From positions 1 to 64,000 of the forward strand of contig CAVWDU010000007.1 of the NCBI GenBank assembly GCA_963753815.1: a stretch of DNA of 64,000 bases, read 5' to 3'. Below are positions 26,261 through 35,246 of the stretch, piece by piece. This stretch comes from CAVWDU01 sp963753815 (lineage in GTDB: Bacteria > Pseudomonadota > Gammaproteobacteria > Pseudomonadales > Halieaceae). The notes beneath the pieces are model-generated. The model was not told where the DNA came from and did not search any database. It was given only the letters and a program-made list of their open reading frames with translations. The position numbers were made by a program, and so were the translations under genes. Each line of letters opens with the position of its first letter. Position 1 is the first letter of the stretch.

Positions 26261-27541
26261 ATGCTGTTCCTGGTGCCGGTGAACATTGGGGGCAGGTCGA
26301 CGATATTGCTTGGCGTGATCACTGACCTGGTCAAGGTACCGCTGCAACCGTACGCCCTTGCGATTATCAGCAGTGTGATTGTCATAAGCGCGCTTGGTGC
26401 CACCCTGTATCGCCTGACGGGCGCCGATAAGGAGCACTCACACCCGGCGGTCCATGCATTCTGCGCGGTGACGCCCGGCTGGTTGCTGGTGCGAATCGCT
26501 GCGGGGCTGCTGGCACTGGTGGTGTACTTCGAGCTGGGCCCGGAGGCGATCTGGGGAGCCAACACTGGCCGCCTGAGCTTTGAAACCAGCGCCCCCAGCA
26601 TCCTCTACATACTCGTCATCGCGTGTTTCCTGATGCCCTTTCTGACCGAGTTCGGCTTCATGGAATTTATCGGCACCCTGGTCGAGCGGCCTTTCAGCCG
26701 GCTGTTCCGACTGCCCGGCCGCGCCGCCATCGATGCCACCGCCTCGTTTGTATCCGCGAGTATGGTCGGGCTGATGATCAGCATCAGCCAGTACCGGCGT
26801 GGCTTCTATTCCGCGCGGGAGGCGTCGATCATCGCCACCAATTTTTCGATAGTCTCGATACCCTTCTGTCTGGTGGTGGCCAGTGTCGCGGGCATCGAAG
26901 CGCATTTCTTTATCTGGTACGGCATGGTCGTGCTCGCCTGCCTGACCTGTGCGCTGATTCTGTGCCGGGTGCCGCCGCTGGCACGGATACCAGACAGCCA
27001 CTTCTGCACCCCCGATGCGCCGAAACCGGGAGGCAACCCGGGCGCCGGGACACTGACGCGAGCGCTGTCCGCCGCGGTCTCGCGCGCCAAACGGGCCGAC
27101 CCTCCCCCTCTCATGATTCGCAGTGCCTGGCACTCCGCGCTCGGCCTGGTGGCAAATGTGCTCGGTACCTCCATGCTGGTCGCTACCGGCTCGCTCGTCC
27201 TGGTGCACTACACGCCCGTCTTCGACTGGTTGAGCTACCCCATCTATCTTTTCCTGGAAGGCGTGGGCCTGGCCCACGCCCAGCTTGCCGGGGTGTCTGT
27301 TATCGTCGGTTTCATGGACGTGTTTGCGCCGGTGTTGCTGATACGCGGGGTGGAGAGCGAGCTCACGCGTTTTGTCGTGGCCGGCGTCGCCGTATCGCAG
27401 ATACTCTACATGTCTGATCTGGGCGCCCTGTTACTGCGCTCCGGACTCCCGCTGCCGCTCCCCCGGCTGTTCCTTATCTTCCTGCTCCGTACCGCAATCG
27501 TGCTGCCGGTATTCCTCGGCGGCGGGTGGTTGATACTCTAG
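26261..27541 (+). CDS. YjiH-type nucleoside-recognition (Gate) membrane protein
   Basis: The protein has at least 426 residues with nine or ten membrane helices and two Gate-like halves (FLTEFGFMEFIGTLVERPFS about 120-145; GVSVIVGFMDVFAPVLLIRG about 345-365). YjiH-like proteins are putative transporters. 26261 is the first ATG, but the upstream in-frame codons read PPVLRFLIPSAIGIM, the conserved YjiH N-terminus. The true start is probably a non-standard codon between 26171 and 26261 (CTG at 26171 or 26177). An in-frame stop lies at 26162. It follows the phospho-lyase by about 130-220 bp and may import its pathway's substrate. Confidence 0.75.
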   Translation: MLFLVPVNIGGRSTILLGVITDLVKVPLQPYALAIISSVIVISALGATLYRLTGADKEHSHPAVHAFCAVTPGWLLVRIAAGLLALVVYFELGPEAIWGANTGRLSFETSAPSILYILVIACFLMPFLTEFGFMEFIGTLVERPFSRLFRLPGRAAIDATASFVSASMVGLMISISQYRRGFYSAREASIIATNFSIVSIPFCLVVASVAGIEAHFFIWYGMVVLACLTCALILCRVPPLARIPDSHFCTPDAPKPGGNPGAGTLTRALSAAVSRAKRADPPPLMIRSAWHSALGLVANVLGTSMLVATGSLVLVHYTPVFDWLSYPIYLFLEGVGLAHAQLAGVSVIVGFMDVFAPVLLIRGVESELTRFVVAGVAVSQILYMSDLGALLLRSGLPLPLPRLFLIFLLRTAIVLPVFLGGGWLIL

Positions 27542-27780
27542 CGCATCTTCTGCGTGGGGCTGCGAAACTTACCCACCTTGAACCCGCGTCGAGACCGATG
27601 CTTGGTCACCCTGCCAGTGACGCGCTCGCGCCACACCCGGAAAGAGCGTGGTTTGAGTTCCCTGCGCATGAGTGCGATAACCTGGGATTCAGACATACCG
27701 TAGGCGGATTCGATCGCGTCGAAAGGCGTCCGGTCTTCCCAGGCCATTTCAATGATTCGACTGATCTCGCTGGCGTCCAT
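27538..27780 (-). CDS. TIGR03643/DUF2805 family small protein
   Basis: The protein is 80 residues: MDASEISRIIEMAWEDRTPF, then YGMSESQVIALMRRELKPRS, ending in a basic tail (TKHRSRRGFK). This is the conserved pattern of the small DUF2805 (TIGR03643) proteins, function unknown. The HTH-like N-terminus and basic end suggest nucleic-acid binding (inference). Its end overlaps the end of the YjiH gene by four bases in convergent orientation. Confidence 0.85.
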   Translation of the reverse strand: MDASEISRIIEMAWEDRTPFDAIESAYGMSESQVIALMRRELKPRSFRVWRERVTGRVTKHRSRRGFKVGKFRSPTQKMR

Positions 27781-27927
27781 GGTGGTGTCAGTAGTTTGAG
27801 TGCGGGCGACATATGGTAACAGCTTGTAAACACCGTCGGGCCGCGGCGGGAGGAAAATGTCGGTGCGTTGAGCGCGACGTGGCTACACTGACGTCTGACT
27901 CACGACGAACTCCCCTGGAGCACACAC

Positions 27928-29709
27928 ATGATCAGGAACCTGCAAACTGCCGCCCGGCAAACGCTCTGTATACTCTGCATGCTGACAGTCGCCAACGTGG
28001 CAGCCGAGGCGGCAGAAGACCAGCAGGGTCGGGAGAACCCCTACCAGGTCGAGCGTTCCTGGCCCGAGTATTTTCTCGAACACCAGAAACTGTTCACCGA
28101 GAAAGCCGGCACCTACAAGGCCGGCAAGTACCCCGTGTGGACCGTGCACGTGCCGGACGGGTGGATAGGCAACAGCACCATCATAGAGGGCGAGGATGGC
28201 CTCATCGTTTACGACACCAGCGTAAACATGGAGGCCGGCGCGCATATAGCCCGGGAAATCCGCAAGCTCAGCGACAAGCCGATCAAAGCCATATTCTACT
28301 CCCACCACCACTCGGATCACCACGGCGGCACCGCGGCCCTGGTGACGCCCGAGCAAGTCGCCGACGGCAGTGTAAAGATCTACGCATGGGACAACTTCGA
28401 GGATGAAGTCGCCAACGAGTTCGGCGCTATCCTGCCCCGCCAGCTGATGGGCGTTTTCTACTACGGCCCAGATCTGCTGCCGGCTGAGGATAAGCACCAC
28501 CACGGCTGCTGCTCCCCGAAAATCCTGGGCGGCCAGGTAGGGCATATTCCCCCCACGGATACATTCAGTGAAGACACTGAACTGGAGATCGCGGGGGTCA
28601 AACTCAAGGTGTTTTACACGGGCGGCGAGGCCATTTCCGAATTCGGTCTGTACCTGCCGGAATTCGACATGGTACTGATCGCGGACGAATTTTTCTACGC
28701 CCTGGCCAACGTGCATTCGATACGCGGTTCCAAGCCGCGCCTGCCCGAGAACTACATGAATGCATTGGACACGGTGCGCGAGATACGCCCCCGGTGGTTG
28801 CTGGGCTCACACATCATGCCCATCGAGGGGCGCGAAGATATACAACGGTATGTCACCACCAGTCGGGATGCCATCCAGTTCCTGTGGGACCAATCCATCC
28901 GTTACATCAACAAGGGCTACACGCCCGCTGAATTACAGCAGAAATTCATCGAACTGCCAGACTACCTGGACCTGGCGCCCTTCACCCGCCCCATGTACGG
29001 CACCCCCTGGATCGTGGCGCCTGAGCTGTATACAGGCTGGGTAAGCTGGTTCAGCGGCGACGCCACCGACCTGCTGCCGACCCCGCCAGCGGAGAAAGCG
29101 CGTCGGTTCGTGACACTGATGGGCGGCCGCGACAAGGTGCTTGCAGAGGCTGAGAAGGCGTTCGAGGCGGGGGACGCGCAGTTCGCGGCGGAACTCACCC
29201 AGATGCTGGTGCGCATCGATCACAACGACTGGGGCGCCCGCCACCTGAAGGCCGCGAGTCTCCGCATGCGCGGATACAGTGAGCTGAACACCATCGCCCG
29301 CGCCTGGTACCTGAACGGCGCCCATGAACTGGAGGGAAAGATTGATCCTGGCGCGCTGATGCGGCTGGGCCTGCGCAGCGCGGGCCGCGGCCTGCCCCCG
29401 GGGAGACTGCTGGAGTCGCTGCGTTACCAGGTGGACGCAGAGCGGGCGGGCGATAAACGCATGCTGCTGGGTTTTGAGTTCACCGACTCCGGACAGAGCT
29501 ACTCGGTCGAACTGAGAAACAGCATCCTCGAGATACAGGAGGGGGCTGCGCCCGCCGGAGCCCCGGTGGTGAGACTGACGGCGGACGAGTTACGTGGTGT
29601 GCTCGCCGGCCAGCCGGCACCGGGTGAGGCAGGTGATACCACCGCCCTGAATCGATTGCTTGGCTACCTGGACCGGGAGCAGACGGGGTTTTACATGCAC
29701 GTGCGCTAG
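27928..29709 (+). CDS. SdsA-type metallo-beta-lactamase-fold alkylsulfatase, exported
   Basis: The protein is 593 residues with a signal peptide (about 1-30). The metal-binding motif FYSHHHSDHHGG (about residues 128-139) and the later His in LLGSHIMPIEG (about 291) place it in the linear alkylsulfatase group. A dimerisation domain follows (about 340-480), then a C-terminal SCP2-like sterol/fatty-ligand domain (about 490-593). The family hydrolyses primary or secondary alkyl sulfates such as SDS. A CTGGAG precedes the ATG. HHHGCCSPK near residue 192 is an unusual His/Cys cluster. Confidence 0.88.
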   Translation: MIRNLQTAARQTLCILCMLTVANVAAEAAEDQQGRENPYQVERSWPEYFLEHQKLFTEKAGTYKAGKYPVWTVHVPDGWIGNSTIIEGEDGLIVYDTSVNMEAGAHIAREIRKLSDKPIKAIFYSHHHSDHHGGTAALVTPEQVADGSVKIYAWDNFEDEVANEFGAILPRQLMGVFYYGPDLLPAEDKHHHGCCSPKILGGQVGHIPPTDTFSEDTELEIAGVKLKVFYTGGEAISEFGLYLPEFDMVLIADEFFYALANVHSIRGSKPRLPENYMNALDTVREIRPRWLLGSHIMPIEGREDIQRYVTTSRDAIQFLWDQSIRYINKGYTPAELQQKFIELPDYLDLAPFTRPMYGTPWIVAPELYTGWVSWFSGDATDLLPTPPAEKARRFVTLMGGRDKVLAEAEKAFEAGDAQFAAELTQMLVRIDHNDWGARHLKAASLRMRGYSELNTIARAWYLNGAHELEGKIDPGALMRLGLRSAGRGLPPGRLLESLRYQVDAERAGDKRMLLGFEFTDSGQSYSVELRNSILEIQEGAAPAGAPVVRLTADELRGVLAGQPAPGEAGDTTALNRLLGYLDREQTGFYMHVR

Positions 29710-29728
29710 ACATAATGGCCCGCAGTGA

Positions 29729-29812
29729 GGATAGGCGGGTCGCTTCCAACTGATTGCTAAAGAGACCTGCCTCCCACAGGATCGTGGGTTGCGCACCGGA
29801 GTGCGCCTATCC
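29729..29812. repeat. Inverted repeat in the left noncoding end of the IS110 element
   Basis: GGATAGGCG (29729-29737) is the reverse complement of CGCCTATCC (29804-29812). It lies just upstream of the transposase and downstream of the alkylsulfatase. It may belong to the left end, possibly a structured noncoding RNA of the kind IS110 elements make. Confidence 0.45.
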
Positions 29813-29864
29813 ACATGCAGAACGCCCTGAGGCGATTGCTGCAGCAATGTACAGGAGGCAGGCC

Positions 29865-30971
29865 ATGAATGAGTCTATCACGGGTTTTGTTGGATTAGAT
29901 GTCCACGCGACATCCACGTCGATCAGCTACGCCGCTGCCGGACGGTCGAAACCACGCTTTGTTGGAACGGTCAGTTCCAAACTCCCCCAGTTATCCAAAG
30001 CCCTGGCGTCCCTTGCGGAGCCATCGGAACTGGTCGTTGTTTATGAAGCGGGCCCGTGCGGTTATACGCTGGCGCGCGACCTCATCGGCGCGGGCTACCA
30101 CTGCGAGGTGATTGCACCGGGGAAGATTCCCCGCGGCCCGGGGGAGCGGGTGAAGACGGACCGGCGTGATGCCCTGCAGCTGGCCAGTCTCGCCCGAGCC
30201 GGCGTGCTGGTCCCGGTGGTCATTCCAGACGCACGCGATGAGGCGATCAGGGACTTGTCGCGGGCAAGGATAGACGCGGTCAGGGCACGGCTGAAGGCAC
30301 GCCAGCAGCTCAAGGCGCTGTTACTGCGCCACGGCCTTCGGTATTCAGGGAAGACTTCCTGGACGGCGGCCCACGAACGGTATCTGTCGACACTAACTTT
30401 CGAGCACCCAGCGCAGGATATCGCCTTCACAGAGTACCGCCAGGCGGTGGCGGAGAGTCAGGCGCATGTCGACCGCCTGACCGCGGCGTTGGCGCAGCAG
30501 GTCGAGCAGTGGCGGATGGGCCCGCTGGTGTCGGCGTTGATGACCCTGCGGGGGCTGGACCGGGTGGCGGCTTCGACCCTGGTCGCCGAACTCGGGGACC
30601 TGCGCCGCTTCGCCCGACCCCGCGAGTTAATGGGGTATTTGGGGCTGGTGCCCAGCGAACACTCCAGCGGTTCGTCGCGGCGGCTGGGGAGTATCACCAA
30701 AACCGGTAACAGCCACGCGCGTCGGATGCTGGTTGAGGCGGCCTGGAGCTACCGGTTTACCCCCCGAATCAGTCGCGTTCTGCAGGTGCGCCAGGAGGGC
30801 CAGCCAGCGGCTGTCCGCGACATCGCCTGGCAGGCTCAACTGCGCTTATGTCACCGTTTCCGCCGCCTCCGGGCACGTGGCCTGCACCAGAACACGGTCT
30901 GCGTGTCGACGGCTCGCGAACTCGCTGGATTCATTTGGGATATTGGTCAACAGGTGACACCGAGAGCCTGA
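29865..30971 (+). mobile_element. IS110-family transposase
   Basis: The protein is 368 residues. An N-terminal RuvC-like DEDD domain shows Asp in FVGLDVHATST, Glu in VVYEAGPCGYTLARDL and Asp in KTDRRDALQLA. A C-terminal Transposase_20 domain follows (about 240-330, LMTLRGLDRVAASTLVAELG, LMGYLGLVPSEHSSG). AGGAGG precedes the ATG at 29865. IS110 elements lack classical terminal inverted repeats and carry a bridge RNA in a noncoding end, so element boundaries cannot be fixed by eye. The gene looks intact. Confidence 0.93.
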
Positions 30972-31313
30972 TACACAGTGGCCGTCGGGAGGTCCATTAT
31001 GAGATAACAGCCAGAGCAGTACACACTGCATTGGGAACGCGATGCGCGGACACGGTGAGGGGAATCCTCGACCGGGCTATGTGGGCATGACGGTCAACGA
31101 CCGTGATGATCCCCGATACTAGACGGAGGCAGCCCCGCGACGCAGCTTTGTCATGCGGTAACCAATCCGCGAATATCAGCGTGATCGATCGTCGCATAAT
31201 GCTCCGCGCGTCGCGTTCCTGATACAGTGTGAGAACACCCCTTGGGGGGGCAACGGTCACGTGCACGATCGCGAGAAAATGTTGCGCGGTACTTGACAGG
31301 AAAGGGCCATATC
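30972..31313. other. Noncoding region after the IS110 transposase
   Basis: The region probably includes the right end of the IS element. It contains a short hairpin, ACGGTC-AAC-GACCGT (31090-31104). No gene was recognised. A structured RNA cannot be excluded. Confidence 0.4.
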
Positions 31314-31391
31314 AGCCCGGTTCGCTCACCGATTTTCGTAGCGAGGGTGGCCAGGGCGGCCGCAGCAGATAATCGGTGAGCGAACCGGGCT
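31314..31391. repeat. Palindromic repeat element, copy 2 of 3
   Basis: Perfect 21-bp inverted arms: 31314-31334 (ends TCGCTCACCGATT) and 31371-31391 (begins AATCGGTGAGCGA), around a 36-bp centre. The centre, read in reverse (ATCTGCTGCGGCCGCCCTGG), matches copies 1 and 3. It lies just after the end of the WS/DGAT gene. Confidence 0.8.
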
Positions 31392-31417
31392 AGGCTGCGC
31401 GCGGCCGGACCGGCGAC

Positions 31418-32839
31418 TCATGACACGGCGGTAGCCGGAGTGCTCGCAGCGGGCAGGAGGTCGACCAGGGTCTGCAGTTCCTCCACGAACGCGTCGTACA
31501 ACACCCACCCGTCGTCGAGCACCTCCCTGTCCACCAGGATGCACAGGTTCGCCCGGCCGCAATAACTCCACATCGTCATGTTGAGGCCGGTGCCGTTAAA
31601 AATCTGGCCGGTAGAGAACCAGCTGTCCAGCTTGTAGCGGTTCAGGTAGATAGGCTCTCCGGGCCCCGGCACGTTGGAGAGCACCACATTGGCAAACAGA
31701 CTGAAGGCGCCCTGTTTCTTCTCCTGGTACCAGCGTAAGCCGGCCATCAGCAAGGCGGGGCAGACCTGCATTACCGAGTTGATGTCTGCGCCGGCTTCCA
31801 CACAGGCGCGCAGGTGTTCTTTCATCTCCGAGGCCGCCTTGCTGGCTGCCCGAAGGCGCTCTAGCGGGTCGTCCACGTCTGTCGGCAGCCAGCAGTAGTC
31901 CATGGTGGCAAAATTGCCGAGCCCGGGCATGTCATCGGGCCGCCTGCCGGCGAAGGGGGTTGCCGATATCAGCGGGTGCTGGTCCGGATCGTAACCCCGG
32001 CTGGCAAAGAACCTGCGTATCGCGCCGGCACAGCAGGCGAGGAAGACATCGTTGATCGTCACCCCCAGCCCCTTGCTCACCCGCTTGAAATCATCCAGCG
32101 GCATATCGCGACAGACAAATGTCCTGCCGGGGGACAGGTTCCGGTTGATGGGCGTCTTCTGCATCTTGCTTGCGCTGGGCACGTTGCGGCCCTCCGCCTC
32201 AAAGCGTTTTTCCAGTGCGATCTTGCTGCGAACCCCCGTGACCACCCTCGGCAGATTTCGTGCCAGCACCCCCGGCAGATCGCGCACCGCCCACCACAGC
32301 CGTTTGCCCCAGGAAGGCCATGGCCGCGGTTGCCACTCGGGTACCCGCTCCGGCTGCCATCCCGGTTGCGGGCGATACAGCTGCTGCAATCCCCAGGCCG
32401 CACCCACCCCGTCGACGTAGGCATGGTGCACCAGGGTAACGACGGCGACCTTGCCGTCCTGCAAGCCTTCCACAACCCAGCTCATCCACAGGGGGCGGCT
32501 GCGGTCGAGCTGGTAGGCGTAGACCTGGGACATCAGTTCACACAGGGCCCGGTGGTCGCCGGGCGAGGGACAGGCGACCCGTCGTACGTGGTAATCCAGG
32601 TTGAAGTCAGGGTCGTCGACCCACATCGGGTGATTGATCCCCAGCGGGGCGGAGGCATAGCGCCAGCGGAAGAAGGGAATGAGATGCAGACGCGAGGCAA
32701 AGTCCTCGCGGAAGCGGTCGAAATCCCAGCCCTCGGGGTCAGTGGAAGGGTCCAGTATCGCTACCTTGAACGTGTGCTGGTAGGCCCTGTGTGTCTCCAT
32801 GACCAGCATCATGGCATCGACGCCGCCCATCCGCTTCAT
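31418..32839 (-). CDS. Wax ester synthase / diacylglycerol acyltransferase (WS/DGAT)
   Basis: The protein is 473 residues. It starts MKRMGGVDAMMLVMETHRAY with GGGAG upstream. The catalytic HHxxxDG motif is LVHHAYVDGVGAAW (about residues 138-150). The C-terminal PLF-like and NVPGPGEPIYLNRYKLDSWF stretches are typical. The enzyme makes wax esters or triacylglycerol from acyl-CoA for storage. Its presence suggests carbon-storage lipid formation. Confidence 0.93.
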   Translation of the reverse strand: MKRMGGVDAMMLVMETHRAYQHTFKVAILDPSTDPEGWDFDRFREDFASRLHLIPFFRWRYASAPLGINHPMWVDDPDFNLDYHVRRVACPSPGDHRALCELMSQVYAYQLDRSRPLWMSWVVEGLQDGKVAVVTLVHHAYVDGVGAAWGLQQLYRPQPGWQPERVPEWQPRPWPSWGKRLWWAVRDLPGVLARNLPRVVTGVRSKIALEKRFEAEGRNVPSASKMQKTPINRNLSPGRTFVCRDMPLDDFKRVSKGLGVTINDVFLACCAGAIRRFFASRGYDPDQHPLISATPFAGRRPDDMPGLGNFATMDYCWLPTDVDDPLERLRAASKAASEMKEHLRACVEAGADINSVMQVCPALLMAGLRWYQEKKQGAFSLFANVVLSNVPGPGEPIYLNRYKLDSWFSTGQIFNGTGLNMTMWSYCGRANLCILVDREVLDDGWVLYDAFVEELQTLVDLLPAASTPATAVS

Positions 32840-33293
32840 GTCGGTATCTCCCTGGATTCAAGACGCGTATGCCAGTGACACGATGGCTAAGGCCAGGGGT
32901 GCTGCCTCACGCGTCTGATCGGTTTATCGCTTATGTGTTGCACCAAGCTTAGTCCATCTGCGGCGTATGGGCATGAATCACACCCGGTCGCTATCCGCAG
33001 TCGAGAACTTCCCCACCCCGCGGCATCTGCAACGCCCCAGACAGCCGGACATGCTTCACTCTCTGCAGACAGATTTTCCCCCTTAAACAATAAGCTCTGC
33101 ATCGAGACGCACAGTGGGACAAACTCAATTGGCAGCGTGCGCGCGAGCCCGGGGCTGGGCTGGGCTGGGCTGGGCTGGGCTGGGCTGGGCTGGGTAGAGA
33201 CAATTGGGAAGGCGATGGGGAATGAATGCGTTGGTTTGAGCTATAGTGATCTGGCGCTACGATTGGATGACGGCCACAGGAAATGGAGCTGCA
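32840..33293. other. Intergenic region between WS/DGAT and the Tat-amidase operon
   Basis: The region is divergent, so it should hold promoters for both sides. No gene was recognised. It carries a pentanucleotide microsatellite listed separately. Confidence 0.5.
33152..33191. repeat. GGGCT pentanucleotide tandem repeat, eight units
   Basis: Eight exact GGGCT units are followed by GGGT. The repeat lies about 100 bp upstream of the Tat-amidase start, in its likely promoter region. Such short tandem repeats change length by slippage. Confidence 0.95.
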
Positions 33294-34826
33294 GTGAAAC
33301 GAAGAAATTTTTTAGCGGGTTGCGCAAGCGTCGGCGGCCTCCTGGCATTGCCCTCAGTTGGCGTTGCAAAGTCATTCGCGGCCAGCCTGCCCGCACAAAT
33401 TACCGATCTCGATGCCAGCGAACTGTCCCTGGCGATCAGGATGAAATTGTTGAGCAGCGCCGAGGTCATGTCGGCCTACCTGGCCCATATTCACCGTTAC
33501 AACCCGACCTATAACGCGTTGGTCGCGCTGGTCGAGGACGACCGGCTGATGGAACAGGCCAGGCTGGCCGACCGGGAACTGGCGCGCGGCGTCTACCACG
33601 GCTGGATGCATGGCATGCCGCACGCCGTCAAGGATCTCGAGGCAGTGGCCGGACTGCCGGTGACCTATGGCTCGCCACTGTTCAAGGACAACATCGCCGA
33701 ATCGGATGACCCCCTGGCTGCGCGACTTCGCCGGGCGGGCGCGATATTCATCGGCAAGACCAACACCCCGGAGTTTGGACTCGGCTCGCAGTCGTACAAC
33801 CCGGTGTACGGCGTGACCGGCAGCGCCTGGAATCCCGGACTCACAGCCGGCGGCTCCAGCGGCGGCGCCGCGTCCGCTCTCGGCACGCACATGGTGCCGG
33901 TCGCAGACGGCAGCGATATGATGGGATCGTTGCGCAATCCCGGCGCCTTCAATAACGTGATTGGCTTTCGTCCCAGCGCTGGTCTGATGGAACTCAGTGA
34001 CCCCTTCAGCCGCCCCCTGGCGACGACCGGACCCATGGGTCGCAACACGCGGGACACCCTTCGCCTGCTGGGCACCATTGCGCCAGAACTCAGTGACCAG
34101 GCGCCGCTGGCGCTGCAGGGGGCGTTAGCACCGGCCACCGCGGAAACGCGTTTGAACCTGTCCGGACTCAAGATTGGCTGGCTGGGTGACTTTGATGGCT
34201 ACCTGGCCACCGAACCGGGTGTGCTGCCATTGTGCGAGTCGGCACTTGCCGTGGTCGACGAAGCCGGCGCAACCGTGCAGGCGACCACCCCCGAGTTTGA
34301 CATGGCGGAGCTGTGGAGGTGCTGGCTCACCTTGCGCAACCTTTATCGCGTCGGCATGCGGGACTGGTACGAAGACACTGAAAAACGCGCCCTGCTGAAG
34401 CCGGAACTGCAATGGGAAATCGAGCAGTCCTATAAACTGACCGCGGCGGACGTCCACGCCGCCAATGCCACGCGATTGCGCTGGTATACCGCGGTGAACC
34501 GGCTGCTCGATGAATACCATTTCCTGGCCCTGCCCACCGCACAGGTGTTCCCGTTCGACAAGTCGATTCACTGGCCGGCCGCTATCGGAGAGCGGACGAT
34601 GGATACCTATCACCGGTGGATGGAGGTGGTGATTCCGGGCAGCCTCGCAGGCCTGCCGGTGGTCAATATCCCGGCCGGTTTCGACGCGCAGGACAGGCCC
34701 ATGGGCATCCAGATCATGGGGCGCTACGGCTCCGACGCGCGCGTGCTCGCCTTTGCGTCTGCCTACGAAACCATTACGGATTTTCTTACCCGGCGGCCAG
34801 CGCTGGTCGAGAAGGCGCCCGCCTGA
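33294..34826 (+). CDS. Tat-exported amidase-signature hydrolase
   Basis: The protein is 510 residues from the GTG at 33294, which follows GGAG. A twin-arginine signal opens it (KRRNFLAGCASVGGLLALPS). The amidase triad follows: Lys in MPHAVKDLEA (about 115), cis-Ser in LTAGGSSGGAASA (about 190) and Ser in GSDMMGSLRNPGAFN (about 215). It therefore hydrolyses an amide in the periplasm after folded export. The stop codon is directly followed by madL, and madM overlaps madL, so the three genes form one operon. An ATG at 33267 is an alternative start. A malonyl or related amide substrate is inferred only from the malonate carrier. Confidence 0.9.
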   Translation: MKRRNFLAGCASVGGLLALPSVGVAKSFAASLPAQITDLDASELSLAIRMKLLSSAEVMSAYLAHIHRYNPTYNALVALVEDDRLMEQARLADRELARGVYHGWMHGMPHAVKDLEAVAGLPVTYGSPLFKDNIAESDDPLAARLRRAGAIFIGKTNTPEFGLGSQSYNPVYGVTGSAWNPGLTAGGSSGGAASALGTHMVPVADGSDMMGSLRNPGAFNNVIGFRPSAGLMELSDPFSRPLATTGPMGRNTRDTLRLLGTIAPELSDQAPLALQGALAPATAETRLNLSGLKIGWLGDFDGYLATEPGVLPLCESALAVVDEAGATVQATTPEFDMAELWRCWLTLRNLYRVGMRDWYEDTEKRALLKPELQWEIEQSYKLTAADVHAANATRLRWYTAVNRLLDEYHFLALPTAQVFPFDKSIHWPAAIGERTMDTYHRWMEVVIPGSLAGLPVVNIPAGFDAQDRPMGIQIMGRYGSDARVLAFASAYETITDFLTRRPALVEKAPA

Positions 34827-35246
34827 ATGGTGATTTACGGCGTCGCGCTGCTGGCGTTCTGCATGCTGTGCGGCATGGTCGCCGGCGAATTGCTCGGCGC
34901 CTGGATGGGAGTGCGGGCGAACGTCGGCGGCGTGGGAATCGCCATGCTGCTGCTCATTCTGCTGGCTAACTTTTCCTCCGAGCGGGTGAAGCTGAAACAG
35001 CCCACGGAATCCGGCATTCATTTCTGGAGTGCCATGTACATCCCCATCGTGGTCGCCATGGCGGCCAAACAGAACGTGCTGGCCGCGGTATCCAGCGGCT
35101 GGCTCGCGGTCGCTGCCGGAGTGGCGGCAGTGGCGGTCAGCTTCGCGCTGGTGCCTGTCATCTCGCGCATCGGCAGCCCTGACGATTCCGTGGCTGCTGC
35201 GGGCGGCGCACACGGCGGCCAGGACGAACCCCGGCATGATCGCTGA
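34827..35246 (+). CDS. madL: Malonate transporter subunit MadL
   Basis: The protein is 139 residues with four hydrophobic helices. It starts MVIYGVALLAFCMLCGMVAG, with VGGVGIAMLLLILLANF near 35-55, matching MadL. Together with MadM it forms a two-subunit malonate carrier in the inner membrane. The ATG immediately follows the amidase stop, and its end overlaps madM by 11 bp. No malonate decarboxylase genes lie nearby. Confidence 0.88.
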   Translation: MVIYGVALLAFCMLCGMVAGELLGAWMGVRANVGGVGIAMLLLILLANFSSERVKLKQPTESGIHFWSAMYIPIVVAMAAKQNVLAAVSSGWLAVAAGVAAVAVSFALVPVISRIGSPDDSVAAAGGAHGGQDEPRHDR

